Assembly (NCBI GenBank): GCA_017521125.1
Contig: JAFXDV010000007.1
Span: 1-64,000, forward strand
Direction: 5' to 3'
Origin: Clostridia bacterium
Lineage (GTDB): Bacteria > Bacillota > Clostridia > Oscillospirales > Acutalibacteraceae
DNA: 64,000 nucleotides
The notes below the pieces were generated by a model that saw nothing but the letters and a program-made list of their open reading frames with translations, did no database searches and had not been told where the DNA came from. Below are positions 41,292-49,934 of this stretch, piece after piece. The translations under genes were made by a program, and so were the position numbers. Position 1 is the stretch's first letter; each line of letters opens with the position of its first letter.

Positions 41292-43187
41292 TTAGTTTCT
41301 CTTCTTCCAAAGAGAGAATTTAAGAAGAGTGAGAATGATAATTGCGAAAAGAACTAACGCTCCAATATTATAAACAGGAGCAGGAATGAAGCCTGATAAA
41401 TCAATAGCAGAGCCTATGCCAAATACTGCAAGAAGGGCAAGTAAAATACCGACAAGACCTTCACCTGCAATCATACCTGAGCAGAAGAGTATACCGTCGT
41501 TAACGATAGCGTCCTTTTCTTCCTTGTCACGCTTTAACTTATCAAGAGCGAGTCTAACGAGACCGCCAACCATAATACAAGCGTTAAGCTGAACAGGTAG
41601 ATAAACACCGATAGCAAATGGGAGAACAGGAATTCCTAAAATCTCAACAACAACGGCAATAAATACACCGATGAGAACAAGACCCCAGGGAAGATTTCCG
41701 TCCATAACACCTTCGATGATAAGCTTCATAAGTGTTGCCTGAGGAGCAGCGAGCTGCTCTGAACCGAAGCCCCAGGCGCTGTCAAGAAGGAATAAAGTTC
41801 CACCAATAGCAAGGGCAGAAGCGGCAACACCAATAACCTCACCGATTTGTTGTTTTCTTGGTGTAGCACCTAAAATAAAGCCTGTCTTAAGGTCCTGAGA
41901 GGTGTCTCCTGCAATAGCAGCGACAATGCAGATGATAGAGCCGATAGCAATAGCACTGCACATACCTTCAACGCCTGATGCACCTGTAATTTTAAGTATA
42001 AGAGTTGCAATAAGCAGAGTGGCAATAGCCATGCCTGAAACCGGGTTGTTGCTGCTTCCTACAAGACCAACCATACGAGAAGAAACGGTTGCAAAGAAGA
42101 AACCGAAAATAACGATAATAGCAGCACCTAAAAGACTAACAGGAATAGCGGGAACGAGCCAAACAAGGAGTGTTAAAACAGCAATAGCAATAATAACAAC
42201 CTTAATATTAATGTCTCTGTCGGTTCTGCTCTGTCCGTTAGCACCTGCACCGGACATACTCTTCATAGCGCCGCCAAAGGTTTTAACGATAAGGGGTAGA
42301 GATTTAATTAGACTGATAATTCCGCCTGCCGCTAACGCACCTGCGCCAATGTATCTGATATAGCTGCTCCAAATTGCGCTTGCTCCGCCTGAAGCGTAAA
42401 GTTCGCTAATGGGAACATCGCTTGGATACATAATTATATCTCCGCCGAAAAGAACGATAACAGGAATAATTACAAGCCAGCTAAGAACGCCACCCGCAAA
42501 CATAAAGGAGGCAATTCTTGCACCGCAGATATAACCTACGCTAAGCACAGCAGGATAAATCTGTGTTCCAATTTGACCTGCAAAGCCTTTGAAAGAAAGA
42601 GAAACCTCTCCGGCAACGGCCTTAATTCCGTCAATGATAAACTTGAAAAGTGCGGCAAAGCCCATACCTGCAAAAACGGTAGAAGCGTTTGCACCGCCTT
42701 CTTCTCCCGCTAAAAGGACTTCTGCACAGGCAGAGCCTTCGGGATAGGGAAGAACGCCGTGTTCTTTAACGATAAGAGCATTTCTAAGGGGTATCATAAA
42801 GAATACGCCAAGAAGACCACCGATTAAAGCAATAATGGTAATTTCCAAAAGCTCAGGCTTGTCCGCCTTTCCTTCTGCTGCCCATAAAAACAGAGCAGGA
42901 AGTGTAAAGATAGCGCCTGCGGCAAGAGATTCACCTGCAGAGCCGATGGTCTGAACAATATTGCTTTCGAGGATAGAGTTTTTACGCATAATAACGCGGA
43001 TAACACCCATAGCAATAACCGCTGCGGGAATAGATGCTGAAACGGTCATACCAACCCTTAAGCCTAAATAGGCGTTTGCAGCACCAAAAATAACGGCTAA
43101 AAGTACGCCCATAATTATGGAAGTAACGGTAATTTCCGGAGTGATTTTTTCCGCCGCAACATAGGGTTTAAAATTTTTGTTGTCCAT
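41292..43187 (-). CDS. OPT family oligopeptide transporter
   Basis: The 631-residue membrane protein has about 14-16 hydrophobic segments and OPT-type blocks: AANAYLGLRVGMTVSASIPAAV near the start, PYPEGSACAEVL near 150, and SGMIAGEGLVGI near 580. OPT proteins import peptides or metal chelates with protons; this bacterial subgroup is annotated for oligopeptides. The gene starts after a short gap from pepD on the same strand, and the PqqD-like gene follows. Peptide uptake followed by PepD hydrolysis makes a sensible unit. Confidence 0.92.
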   Translation of the reverse strand: MDNKNFKPYVAAEKITPEITVTSIIMGVLLAVIFGAANAYLGLRVGMTVSASIPAAVIAMGVIRVIMRKNSILESNIVQTIGSAGESLAAGAIFTLPALFLWAAEGKADKPELLEITIIALIGGLLGVFFMIPLRNALIVKEHGVLPYPEGSACAEVLLAGEEGGANASTVFAGMGFAALFKFIIDGIKAVAGEVSLSFKGFAGQIGTQIYPAVLSVGYICGARIASFMFAGGVLSWLVIIPVIVLFGGDIIMYPSDVPISELYASGGASAIWSSYIRYIGAGALAAGGIISLIKSLPLIVKTFGGAMKSMSGAGANGQSRTDRDINIKVVIIAIAVLTLLVWLVPAIPVSLLGAAIIVIFGFFFATVSSRMVGLVGSSNNPVSGMAIATLLIATLILKITGASGVEGMCSAIAIGSIICIVAAIAGDTSQDLKTGFILGATPRKQQIGEVIGVAASALAIGGTLFLLDSAWGFGSEQLAAPQATLMKLIIEGVMDGNLPWGLVLIGVFIAVVVEILGIPVLPFAIGVYLPVQLNACIMVGGLVRLALDKLKRDKEEKDAIVNDGILFCSGMIAGEGLVGILLALLAVFGIGSAIDLSGFIPAPVYNIGALVLFAIIILTLLKFSLWKKRN

Positions 43188-43238
43188 ACTTTCTCCAATC
43201 TATAAACTTTTTTATTCAAGGTATTGTACCATAAATTT

Positions 43239-44687
43239 TTATTTCTGTAAAGAATTATTTAGGATGGCAGTTAATAAATCATATATTCTCCTGACCGAAG
43301 AAATTGAAACCTTTTCCTTAGGAGAGTGAACGTCAAAGGTGTCCGGACCAATTGAAATACAGTCGAGTTCTTGGAGTTTAGCTGAGAATACCGCACATTC
43401 AAGACCTGCGTGAATAGCCTCAATTTTTGGAGTTTTCCCAAAAGTTTCTTTAAAAACTTTAACGTAAAGTTGTTGTAGAGGTGAGTCTTTTTTAAATTCC
43501 CAAGGTTCATATCTTCCAAAAGTGTCGTAATGGCAACCGCAAAGTCCTGCAAAGGAGATAAGCCTTTCCTCTAAAAAGTCAAGGGCCGAGGCCTTGTTGC
43601 TTCTAAGAGCAAAGTGGAAGAATATATGGTCGTTATTTGTTTTAAGAACACCTAAATTTAGAGAGGTTTCAACAAGGTTTTCAATTTCGGCGCTCATATC
43701 AATAATGCCGTTTGGAGCATTGAGAAGAATATCAATAACAGAGTTGGTTGTAGTCGAAGACATAGCCTCAGCCTCTATTACGCCATTGTTATTAACATTT
43801 AAAGCACAGTCGGCCTCACGGGAAGAAATTTCTTCTTTTACATTTTCAAAATAATTCTTTGCTTCACAAATAAAACTAGTGGCATCTTTAGTCACAAGTT
43901 CTACGGTAGAAGTGTAGGGAATAGCGTTTGCTTTTGTGCCACCATTTATTTTTAAAATATTAAATTCAAATTTTTGTCTTAAATGGTTTAAAAGTCTGGC
44001 ACAAAGAAGGTTAGCATTAACCCTGCCCTTGTCAATCTCTACGCCTGAGTGACCGCCCTTTAGGCCATCAATGGTAAGGATAACCTTTTCTCCTGTAACT
44101 TTTGTTTTTTCTATAGGCAAAGAAAGAGTAAAATCGCTGCCGCCTGCACAAGAAACGGTTAAAATATTTTCATCTTCAGAATCAAGGTTAATCATTTTTT
44201 TAGATTTGAAGAGAGAAAAATCTAATTTTGATGCTCCTATCATACCTATTTCCTCGTCGGTGGTAAATACCGCCTCAATAGGAGGGTGGGAGAGATTGTC
44301 GTCGGCTAATATCGCCATAATAATAGCAACGCCTATTCCGTTGTCTGCGCCAAGCGTAGTGCCTTTAGCCTTAATAAAGTCTCCGTCTACATAAATATCT
44401 AAAGAGTCCTTTTCGAAATCAAAGCTCGAGTCACTGTTCTTTTGGCATACCATATCTAAATGTGCCTGTAAAATAATGGGCTCACTATTTTCAAAGCCTG
44501 AGGATGCTTCCTTATATATAATTACGTTTTTTGCTTCGTCACACACAAACCTTAATGAATGGCTTTTAGCAAAATCTATACAATATGAACTGATTTGCTC
44601 CATATTACCGGAGCCGTGAGGGATTTTGCAAATATCCTCAAAATATTTTAATACTTCATAAGGTTTAACGTTATCTAATTTACTCAT
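43239..44687 (-). CDS. pepD: Beta-Ala-His / aminoacyl-histidine dipeptidase
   Basis: The 482-residue protein is an M20-family peptidase: CKIPHGSGNMEQI at the N-terminus, metal ligands in LQAHLDMV and TTLGADNGIGVA, the catalytic Glu pair in TTDEEIGMIGA, and a C-terminal AIHAGLECAVF. It cleaves Xaa-His dipeptides and other dipeptides in the cytoplasm. The ATG at 44687 is chosen as GGAG precedes it by 6 bases. It overlaps the MFS-GH2 gene by 8 bases. The next gene is a peptide transporter, fitting a nutrient-peptide pathway. Confidence 0.94.
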   Translation of the reverse strand: MSKLDNVKPYEVLKYFEDICKIPHGSGNMEQISSYCIDFAKSHSLRFVCDEAKNVIIYKEASSGFENSEPIILQAHLDMVCQKNSDSSFDFEKDSLDIYVDGDFIKAKGTTLGADNGIGVAIIMAILADDNLSHPPIEAVFTTDEEIGMIGASKLDFSLFKSKKMINLDSEDENILTVSCAGGSDFTLSLPIEKTKVTGEKVILTIDGLKGGHSGVEIDKGRVNANLLCARLLNHLRQKFEFNILKINGGTKANAIPYTSTVELVTKDATSFICEAKNYFENVKEEISSREADCALNVNNNGVIEAEAMSSTTTNSVIDILLNAPNGIIDMSAEIENLVETSLNLGVLKTNNDHIFFHFALRSNKASALDFLEERLISFAGLCGCHYDTFGRYEPWEFKKDSPLQQLYVKVFKETFGKTPKIEAIHAGLECAVFSAKLQELDCISIGPDTFDVHSPKEKVSISSVRRIYDLLTAILNNSLQK

Positions 44688-47655
44688 TTGCATCTCCTGT
44701 GGTTTTTTCAAAGTTTTCATATAAAGTGTTGGATATTTCCAACATGGCAGATTTGTCCACCTTTAATAGTTTTCTGTCGTAGGTTAAAAGTCCGTTTATT
44801 TCATCCTCAATGTCAGAAACCTGAGTTAAAATAACGCCATTTACACCATTTTCTATACAAGGTACAACCTGCTTTAGGTAAAGGTCCTCAATGTCCTTCA
44901 TAAAAGCAGCTTGGTCGGTATACTTTTTATACCCATAAACTTTATTAGGATTGAATACGTGTCCCTGCATTTCAAGAGAATATCCACCAAACTCTGAAAT
45001 GATAGTAGGCTTTATGGGGTTACCCTTGGAAACTAAAGGTTTAAAGTAGGTGTGGTCGCTTACCACATCGCTTTCGCAATCTTTAAACCAACCTGAAGCG
45101 GTATCCCAAATACGTGAAGGGTCCATACTTTTTAGTTGTCTGTAAATTTTGGTGGAATTGTGTTGCCCCCAACCCTCGTTAAATATGGTGTAATAAATAA
45201 TGCTTGGATGATTATAAAGGGCATCAGCGGTGGCTATAGCATCTTCCAAAAAGGCCTTTGCGTATTTTTGGGGGGCAGTTTTGCGAAGCCCCTTCTTTAC
45301 ACCAACGGTAGGCAGAGCAGTATCAATTATAAAATTGTAACTGCCGTTGTTGACCATATCCTGAAAAACAAGCATACCGTGTAAATCACAGTAATAGTAG
45401 AAAATATCAGGCTCGATTTTAATATGCTTTCTTAAAGTATTAAAACCAAGTTCCTTGCATTTAAGAATGTCATCAAGATACGCCTGCTCATTGGCGGGAG
45501 TATATATGCCGTCAGGATAATAGCCTTGATCTAAAAGTCCGTTAAAAAAGAGAGGCTTTTTGTTTAAGGTAATATAGTTGATACCGTTTATCCTTTGGGT
45601 AGCCACTTCTCTTAACGCAAAATAGGATGAAATCTTATCCTCTCCACAAAAAAGAGTGAAGTTATAAAGGTAAGGATCTTCAGGTGTCCACAGTCGAATT
45701 TCTTTGGGGCTTAATGTAATTTCGTCTCCCTCAAACTCATAACGCTCGCCTTCAAGCTCTATTACTTTTTTAGTCTTTCCACCATTGATTTTTATATTTA
45801 CGTCGGTAAGAGTGGGGGTAATTTTAATTTCTTTAACATAATTTTCAGGGACAAGCTCGAGCCATACAGTTTGCCAAATTCCACTGATAGGAGTGTACCA
45901 CATACCGCCTCTTTTGTGCTTTTGTTTGCCGTAAGCGTATTTTTTGCAAAGAGAGTCTCGGACCACAACTCTAATATGATTTTCCTTTTTTAGATAGGCA
46001 GTAACGTCGAAAGAAAAGTGCAAATATCCACCCTTGTGTTCGCCTACCTTTTGTTCGTTCACAAAAACCTCTGCCTCGGTATCAACAGCGCCAAAATGAA
46101 GTAAAACTCGTTTGTCGCCGCAATCAACAGAAAAACTGCGTTCGTAAATCAACTGTTCTGAACCCTTTGTAATTCGCTGAATGCCTGACAACTGACTTTC
46201 AGGGGGGAAGGGGACTAAAATATCTCCAAGACTACAAAGATTATTCCCCTTTTTTACAGACAACTTCCATTTGCCGTTTAAAATCAAAAAATTATCTCTT
46301 TTAAATTGAGGCTTCGGATGAAAATTGTAGGGTGTTTCATCAGGAAAATACGGGGTGTTAAGCTTTTCTAAAGGAGCTTTATTGTTTTTTTGTATGAAAA
46401 TAATAAAGGGAAGAAGGAAAACTAAAACTATTAACGCAAAAAGGAAAATATCAGGGGTAGGAACAAAAGAATAAGTACCGTCATTACCCAAAATCTTAGG
46501 AGCGTTTTTAAGCACCTCTTTGCTAATTATAGGTCCCACAATACCCGGTATTAAAACCTGAGATACAATTCTAACACCTTGCAGTCTTCCTGCTTTGCCG
46601 TGGGGGGTGTTATCACGAATTTTTGCGCCGAAAACAGCCATTCCCGAAAGATAACCGCTCATCATAAGAAGAGAACCCACGAAAACAAGGGCAGTGCTTT
46701 TAAATAGGTATAAAACAACATAACCTAAAGAAAGGCTTAAAAGGGAAAAGGTAAGAGAAAAGCCAAAACCTTTTTTGTCATAAACCTTACCCCAAAGAGC
46801 AGTAATTACAGATGCGATAATAATAGCAGGAGCCATTATTAAGACATAGTCCTTCATACCCAGAGAAACCTCGTAGTAAATAATGAGGTAGGGCATAAAA
46901 ATCTGAATAGAAATATTAAAGATGATAAACGCACCAAGACCCAGATATAAAGGAGCGTTTTGTCTTACGGTAGAGGGTAAAAAGCCGTAAATAATATTAC
47001 TGAAATAACCACTTTCCTCTTTTTTTAAAACAGGCTCTTTAATTATAAAAATACCAAGAATGCCCACACCTATAACGACAATACCGATAATAGTAAATAT
47101 CAGTGTCCAACTGGAAGGAAGATTTAAATCAAAGGCCATAAAACCACCAAAAACGGCTAAGATGGCAACAAGTGGCATCATAGAGTTAATGCCTTCGGCA
47201 CTTCCTCGGTTGGTTGAGTCGGTTGAATCGGTGAGCCATGCGTTAAAGGCGGCATCATTAGCAGAAGAACCAAAGAAGGTCATAACACAGTCCATAATTA
47301 TAACCAGATAAATGCCTATAACGGCAGCCGAAACAGTGGCAGGGAAAATCGTTTCAATAATATCTAATCTAATAAGAGAAAAGGCAAAAATAGAAATACC
47401 CCAAAGAATATAGCCGCCGCACATAAATAGCTTTCGTTTGCCTATTTTATCTGACAATGCGCCTATGAAAATGGTGGTAAGCGCCGCCGAAATAGCACTT
47501 GCCATTACCATATTTGAAATATCCGAAGCACTGGCGTTAAATGATTTGTAGATAAATACGTTAAAATACATATTCTCCACAACCCAAGCCACTTGTCCTA
47601 TAAGACTGAATAAAACCAGAGTAGTCCAAAAACGAGGGGATAGTTTAGTTTTCAT
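44680..47655 (-). CDS. MFS sugar transporter fused to a GH2 glycosidase
   Basis: The single 991-residue frame joins two proteins. Residues 1-422 are an MFS/GPH-like transporter with about 12 membrane segments and the loop GALSDKIGKRKLF near 66-77. After a linker (423-455) residues 456-975 form a glycoside hydrolase family 2 enzyme: jelly-roll (FERS and HFGAVDTEAEVFVNEQKVGEH), immunoglobulin-like domain and TIM barrel with acid/base Glu827 in FNEGWG and nucleophile Glu888 in ISEFGG. No frameshift or internal ribosome binding site was seen. The transporter would import a glycoside that the attached cytoplasmic enzyme cuts; the substrate (beta-galactoside, glucuronide or other) cannot be told. 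Confidence 0.85.
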   Translation of the reverse strand: MKTKLSPRFWTTLVLFSLIGQVAWVVENMYFNVFIYKSFNASASDISNMVMASAISAALTTIFIGALSDKIGKRKLFMCGGYILWGISIFAFSLIRLDIIETIFPATVSAAVIGIYLVIIMDCVMTFFGSSANDAAFNAWLTDSTDSTNRGSAEGINSMMPLVAILAVFGGFMAFDLNLPSSWTLIFTIIGIVVIGVGILGIFIIKEPVLKKEESGYFSNIIYGFLPSTVRQNAPLYLGLGAFIIFNISIQIFMPYLIIYYEVSLGMKDYVLIMAPAIIIASVITALWGKVYDKKGFGFSLTFSLLSLSLGYVVLYLFKSTALVFVGSLLMMSGYLSGMAVFGAKIRDNTPHGKAGRLQGVRIVSQVLIPGIVGPIISKEVLKNAPKILGNDGTYSFVPTPDIFLFALIVLVFLLPFIIFIQKNNKAPLEKLNTPYFPDETPYNFHPKPQFKRDNFLILNGKWKLSVKKGNNLCSLGDILVPFPPESQLSGIQRITKGSEQLIYERSFSVDCGDKRVLLHFGAVDTEAEVFVNEQKVGEHKGGYLHFSFDVTAYLKKENHIRVVVRDSLCKKYAYGKQKHKRGGMWYTPISGIWQTVWLELVPENYVKEIKITPTLTDVNIKINGGKTKKVIELEGERYEFEGDEITLSPKEIRLWTPEDPYLYNFTLFCGEDKISSYFALREVATQRINGINYITLNKKPLFFNGLLDQGYYPDGIYTPANEQAYLDDILKCKELGFNTLRKHIKIEPDIFYYYCDLHGMLVFQDMVNNGSYNFIIDTALPTVGVKKGLRKTAPQKYAKAFLEDAIATADALYNHPSIIYYTIFNEGWGQHNSTKIYRQLKSMDPSRIWDTASGWFKDCESDVVSDHTYFKPLVSKGNPIKPTIISEFGGYSLEMQGHVFNPNKVYGYKKYTDQAAFMKDIEDLYLKQVVPCIENGVNGVILTQVSDIEDEINGLLTYDRKLLKVDKSAMLEISNTLYENFEKTTGDANE

Positions 47656-47720
47656 AAAACACTCCTGCCAATCAAGGTTTTTATATAATTATAATGCTTA
47701 AAAAGAATTTTATCAACGAA

Positions 47721-47752
47721 AAATAAAAAGGCGGTGGAAAAATCCACCGCCG
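47721..47752 (-). terminator. Terminator of fba
   Basis: GGCGGTGGA (47731-47739) pairs with TCCACCGCC (47744-47752); on the minus strand a T-rich run follows at 47730-47721. Confidence 0.88.
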
Positions 47753-47762
47753 AAAATCATTT

Positions 47763-48626
47763 TTACGCTTTGCCAACAGAACCGAATAGTTCCATCTTTT
47801 CCTTAACAGTAGCCTTGATAGCCTCTACACCATCAGCTAAAAGCTTTCTTGGGTCGAAGCCCTTTCCAACAAGGTCCTTGCCTGCTTCTACATACTTTCT
47901 TGTAGCAGCAGCGAATGCTAACTGGCACTCGGTGTTAACGTTGATTTTTGAAACGCCGAGAGAGATAGCCTCTTTAATCATATCGGCAGGAATTCCTGTG
48001 CCACCGTGGAGAACTAAAGGCATATTGCCTGTGCATTTCTGAATTTCAGCTAAGGTGTCAAATCTTAGGCCTGGCCAATTTTCAGGATATTTTCCGTGAA
48101 TGTTTCCGATACCTGCAGCAAGCATTGTAACGCCAAGGTCAGCAATCATTTTACATTCGTTAGGGTCAGCAACCTCGCCGCCACCTAAAACGCCGTCTTC
48201 TTCGCCGCCGATAGCGCCAACCTCAGCCTCAAGAGAAAGACCTAATTTTTCACAAGTCTCAACGAGCTCTTTGGTTTTAGCGATGTTCTCATCAATAGGA
48301 TAATGTGAACCATCAAACATGATAGAAGAAAATCCTGCTTCAATACAAGCCTTTGCACCTTCGTAAGAACCGTGGTCTAAGTGAAGAGCAACAGGAACGG
48401 TAATTCCGAGTCCCTCAATCATACCCTTAACCATACCAACAACTGTCTTGTATCCGCACATATATTTTCCTGCACCCTCAGAAACTCCAAGAATAACAGG
48501 GGAGTTAAGCTCCTGTGCAGTGAGTAAGATAGCCTTTGTCCATTCAAGATTGTTAATGTTAAACTGACCAACAGCATATTTGCCTTCTCTGGCCTTAGTT
48601 AACATTTCTTTTGCAGAAACTAACAT
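47763..48626 (-). CDS. fba: Class II fructose-bisphosphate aldolase
   Basis: The 287-residue protein has the class II pattern: GQFNINNLEW near the start, zinc ligands in VALHLDHGSYE and GIGNIHGKYP, and LHGGTGIP. It splits fructose-1,6-bisphosphate in glycolysis; members of this size may also act on tagatose bisphosphate. The ATG at 48626 follows GGAGGATATT, while an ATG at 48641 lies ahead of that site. It is a single-gene unit with its own terminator. Confidence 0.93.
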   Translation of the reverse strand: MLVSAKEMLTKAREGKYAVGQFNINNLEWTKAILLTAQELNSPVILGVSEGAGKYMCGYKTVVGMVKGMIEGLGITVPVALHLDHGSYEGAKACIEAGFSSIMFDGSHYPIDENIAKTKELVETCEKLGLSLEAEVGAIGGEEDGVLGGGEVADPNECKMIADLGVTMLAAGIGNIHGKYPENWPGLRFDTLAEIQKCTGNMPLVLHGGTGIPADMIKEAISLGVSKINVNTECQLAFAAATRKYVEAGKDLVGKGFDPRKLLADGVEAIKATVKEKMELFGSVGKA

Positions 48627-48641
48627 AATAATATCCTCCAA

Positions 48642-48957
48642 CTTTTGTTATATATATAGTTTACATCAAAGTTTTTGTAAAATCAAGAGCAAAGGGCAAA
48701 CTTATTGACTTTTTTTCTAAAAATGCTATACTTAAAGGGTAGCAAGGGGAAACAGGTGCAAATCCTGTACGAGCCCGTCGCCGTAAGGAGAAAAATGATT
48801 GGTACTATTCCTTGGTCGCAAAAGGAAGAAATAGTCATTGGAAGTTTTTCTGAGAAGACGTACTAATTTCTCCAAGTCGAAAAACCCGCTACAAAGCCCT
48901 TTTTGTAAAAGTTGCGAGTGCCAATTTAAAAAGGAGAAAATTTAAAGGAGAATAAAT
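48642..48957 (+). promoter_or_regulatory. Intergenic region with promoter and cobalamin riboswitch
   Basis: A promoter lies at TTGACT (48705-48710) - 16 bases - TATACT (48727-48732). From about 48739 to 48890 follows a cobalamin riboswitch: AACAGGTGCAAATCCTGT with the B12-box-like AGCCCGTCGCCGT (48772-48784), variable stems and the 3' piece GAGAAGACGTAC. Two Shine-Dalgarno-like blocks (AAAGGAG, AAAAGGAG) follow just before the lipoprotein ATG, so control may be at translation. Bound B12 would turn off the two downstream genes. Confidence 0.88.
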
Positions 48958-49395
48958 ATGAAGAGAATTAGTAACAAAAAATTTCTAAGCTCTTTACTCT
49001 CGTTAGCCCTTGTTGCGACCATGGTGCTATTTTGCAGTGCTTGCAAAAGTGAAGAAGCAAAACTTGACACAGGCTCATCGGTGTCTGCCACAGAGGTAGG
49101 TCAGGGAGCCACGGCCTTTGTTTTAGAGGTGACCGATAAGCAGGGTGTAAAAACCTGCTTTAACGTAAAAACCGATAAAACAACTGTTGGAGAAGCTCTT
49201 TTGGAGGAGAAAATTATTGAAGGCGAGCAAGGAGCCTACGGCCTTTATATCAAAACCGTGAATGGCGTTACCTGTGATTTTGATGTCGACGGTTATTATT
49301 GGGCTTTTTACGTAAACGGCGAGTATGCAACCTCAGGTGTTGATACTACCAACATAGAGCAGGGTCAGACCTATGGACTCAAAGCGCAAAAGTAG
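48958..49395 (+). CDS. DUF4430 lipoprotein under a cobalamin riboswitch
   Basis: The 145-residue product has a lipoprotein signal (CSAC near residue 27) and a DUF4430 domain (about 50-143) with VGEALLEEKIIEG and the typical YYWAFYVNGEYATSGVD block. This fold is shared with the C-terminal domain of transcobalamin and intrinsic factor. It overlaps the ECF component gene by 23 bases. With the B12 riboswitch upstream, it is probably a surface cobalamin- or corrinoid-binding protein feeding the ECF transporter. The domain is read from pattern; the binding role is inference. Confidence 0.85.
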   Translation: MKRISNKKFLSSLLSLALVATMVLFCSACKSEEAKLDTGSSVSATEVGQGATAFVLEVTDKQGVKTCFNVKTDKTTVGEALLEEKIIEGEQGAYGLYIKTVNGVTCDFDVDGYYWAFYVNGEYATSGVDTTNIEQGQTYGLKAQK

Positions 49396-49894
49396 TTTTA
49401 TAACCCTTAAAGAAATAGCAGTCTTTGCCCTTTTAGGAACGATAATGTTTGTTTCTAAAATGCTAATGGAGTTTTTGCCCAATATTCATTTGTTGGGGGT
49501 ACTTACAATAGCTTTTACTGCGGTGTATAGAGCGAAAGCCTTATTTCCTATATATGTTTACGTTTTTTTAAACGGACTTATTGCAGGCTTTGGTATTTGG
49601 TGGGTTCCCTATCTATACATATGGACAGTGCTTTGGGGAGCTGTAATGTTGGTCCCAAGAAACCTTTCTAAAAAGGCGACCTACATTATATACGCTATAC
49701 TTTGCACTTTGCACGGACTTTGCTTTGGGCTTTTATACGCTCCCTGTCAGGCTTTGTTTTTCGGACTTAATTTCAGTCAGACAGTTGCTTGGGTAATAGC
49801 AGGTTTGCCCTTTGACTTAATTCAAGCGGTGGGCAACGGAGTTTTATCCGTTCTTATTATGCCGGTGGTTTCCGCTTTAAAAAGAATAAAATAA
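49373..49894 (+). CDS. ECF transporter substrate-binding (S) component, probably for cobalamin
   Basis: The 173-residue membrane protein has six hydrophobic segments and the S-component patterns ALLGTIMFVSKMLMEFLPNIHLLG and a GLPFDLIQAVGN end. S components bind a vitamin in the membrane and dock on a shared EcfT-EcfA module, which is not in the window. Substrate is predicted as cobalamin or a corrinoid from the riboswitch. Its ATG lies within the lipoprotein gene, so the two are translationally linked. Confidence 0.87.
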   Translation: MDSKRKSSFITLKEIAVFALLGTIMFVSKMLMEFLPNIHLLGVLTIAFTAVYRAKALFPIYVYVFLNGLIAGFGIWWVPYLYIWTVLWGAVMLVPRNLSKKATYIIYAILCTLHGLCFGLLYAPCQALFFGLNFSQTVAWVIAGLPFDLIQAVGNGVLSVLIMPVVSALKRIK

Positions 49895-49896
49895 AA

Positions 49897-49934
49897 AGAA
49901 AGTGCTTCTCTGTGATATGAGAAGCACTTTTTCT
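49897..49934. terminator. Two-way terminator between the ECF gene and the ABC exporter gene
   Basis: AAAGTGCTTCTC (49899-49910) pairs with GAGAAGCACTTT (49919-49930), a 12-bp stem with A/T runs on both sides. It serves both converging genes. Confidence 0.88.

Noticed and set aside
41902..42363. Plus-strand frame of 153 codons inside the OPT gene
   Set aside because: Antisense shadow of a membrane-protein gene with repetitive Ile/Ala/Pro content and no start site.
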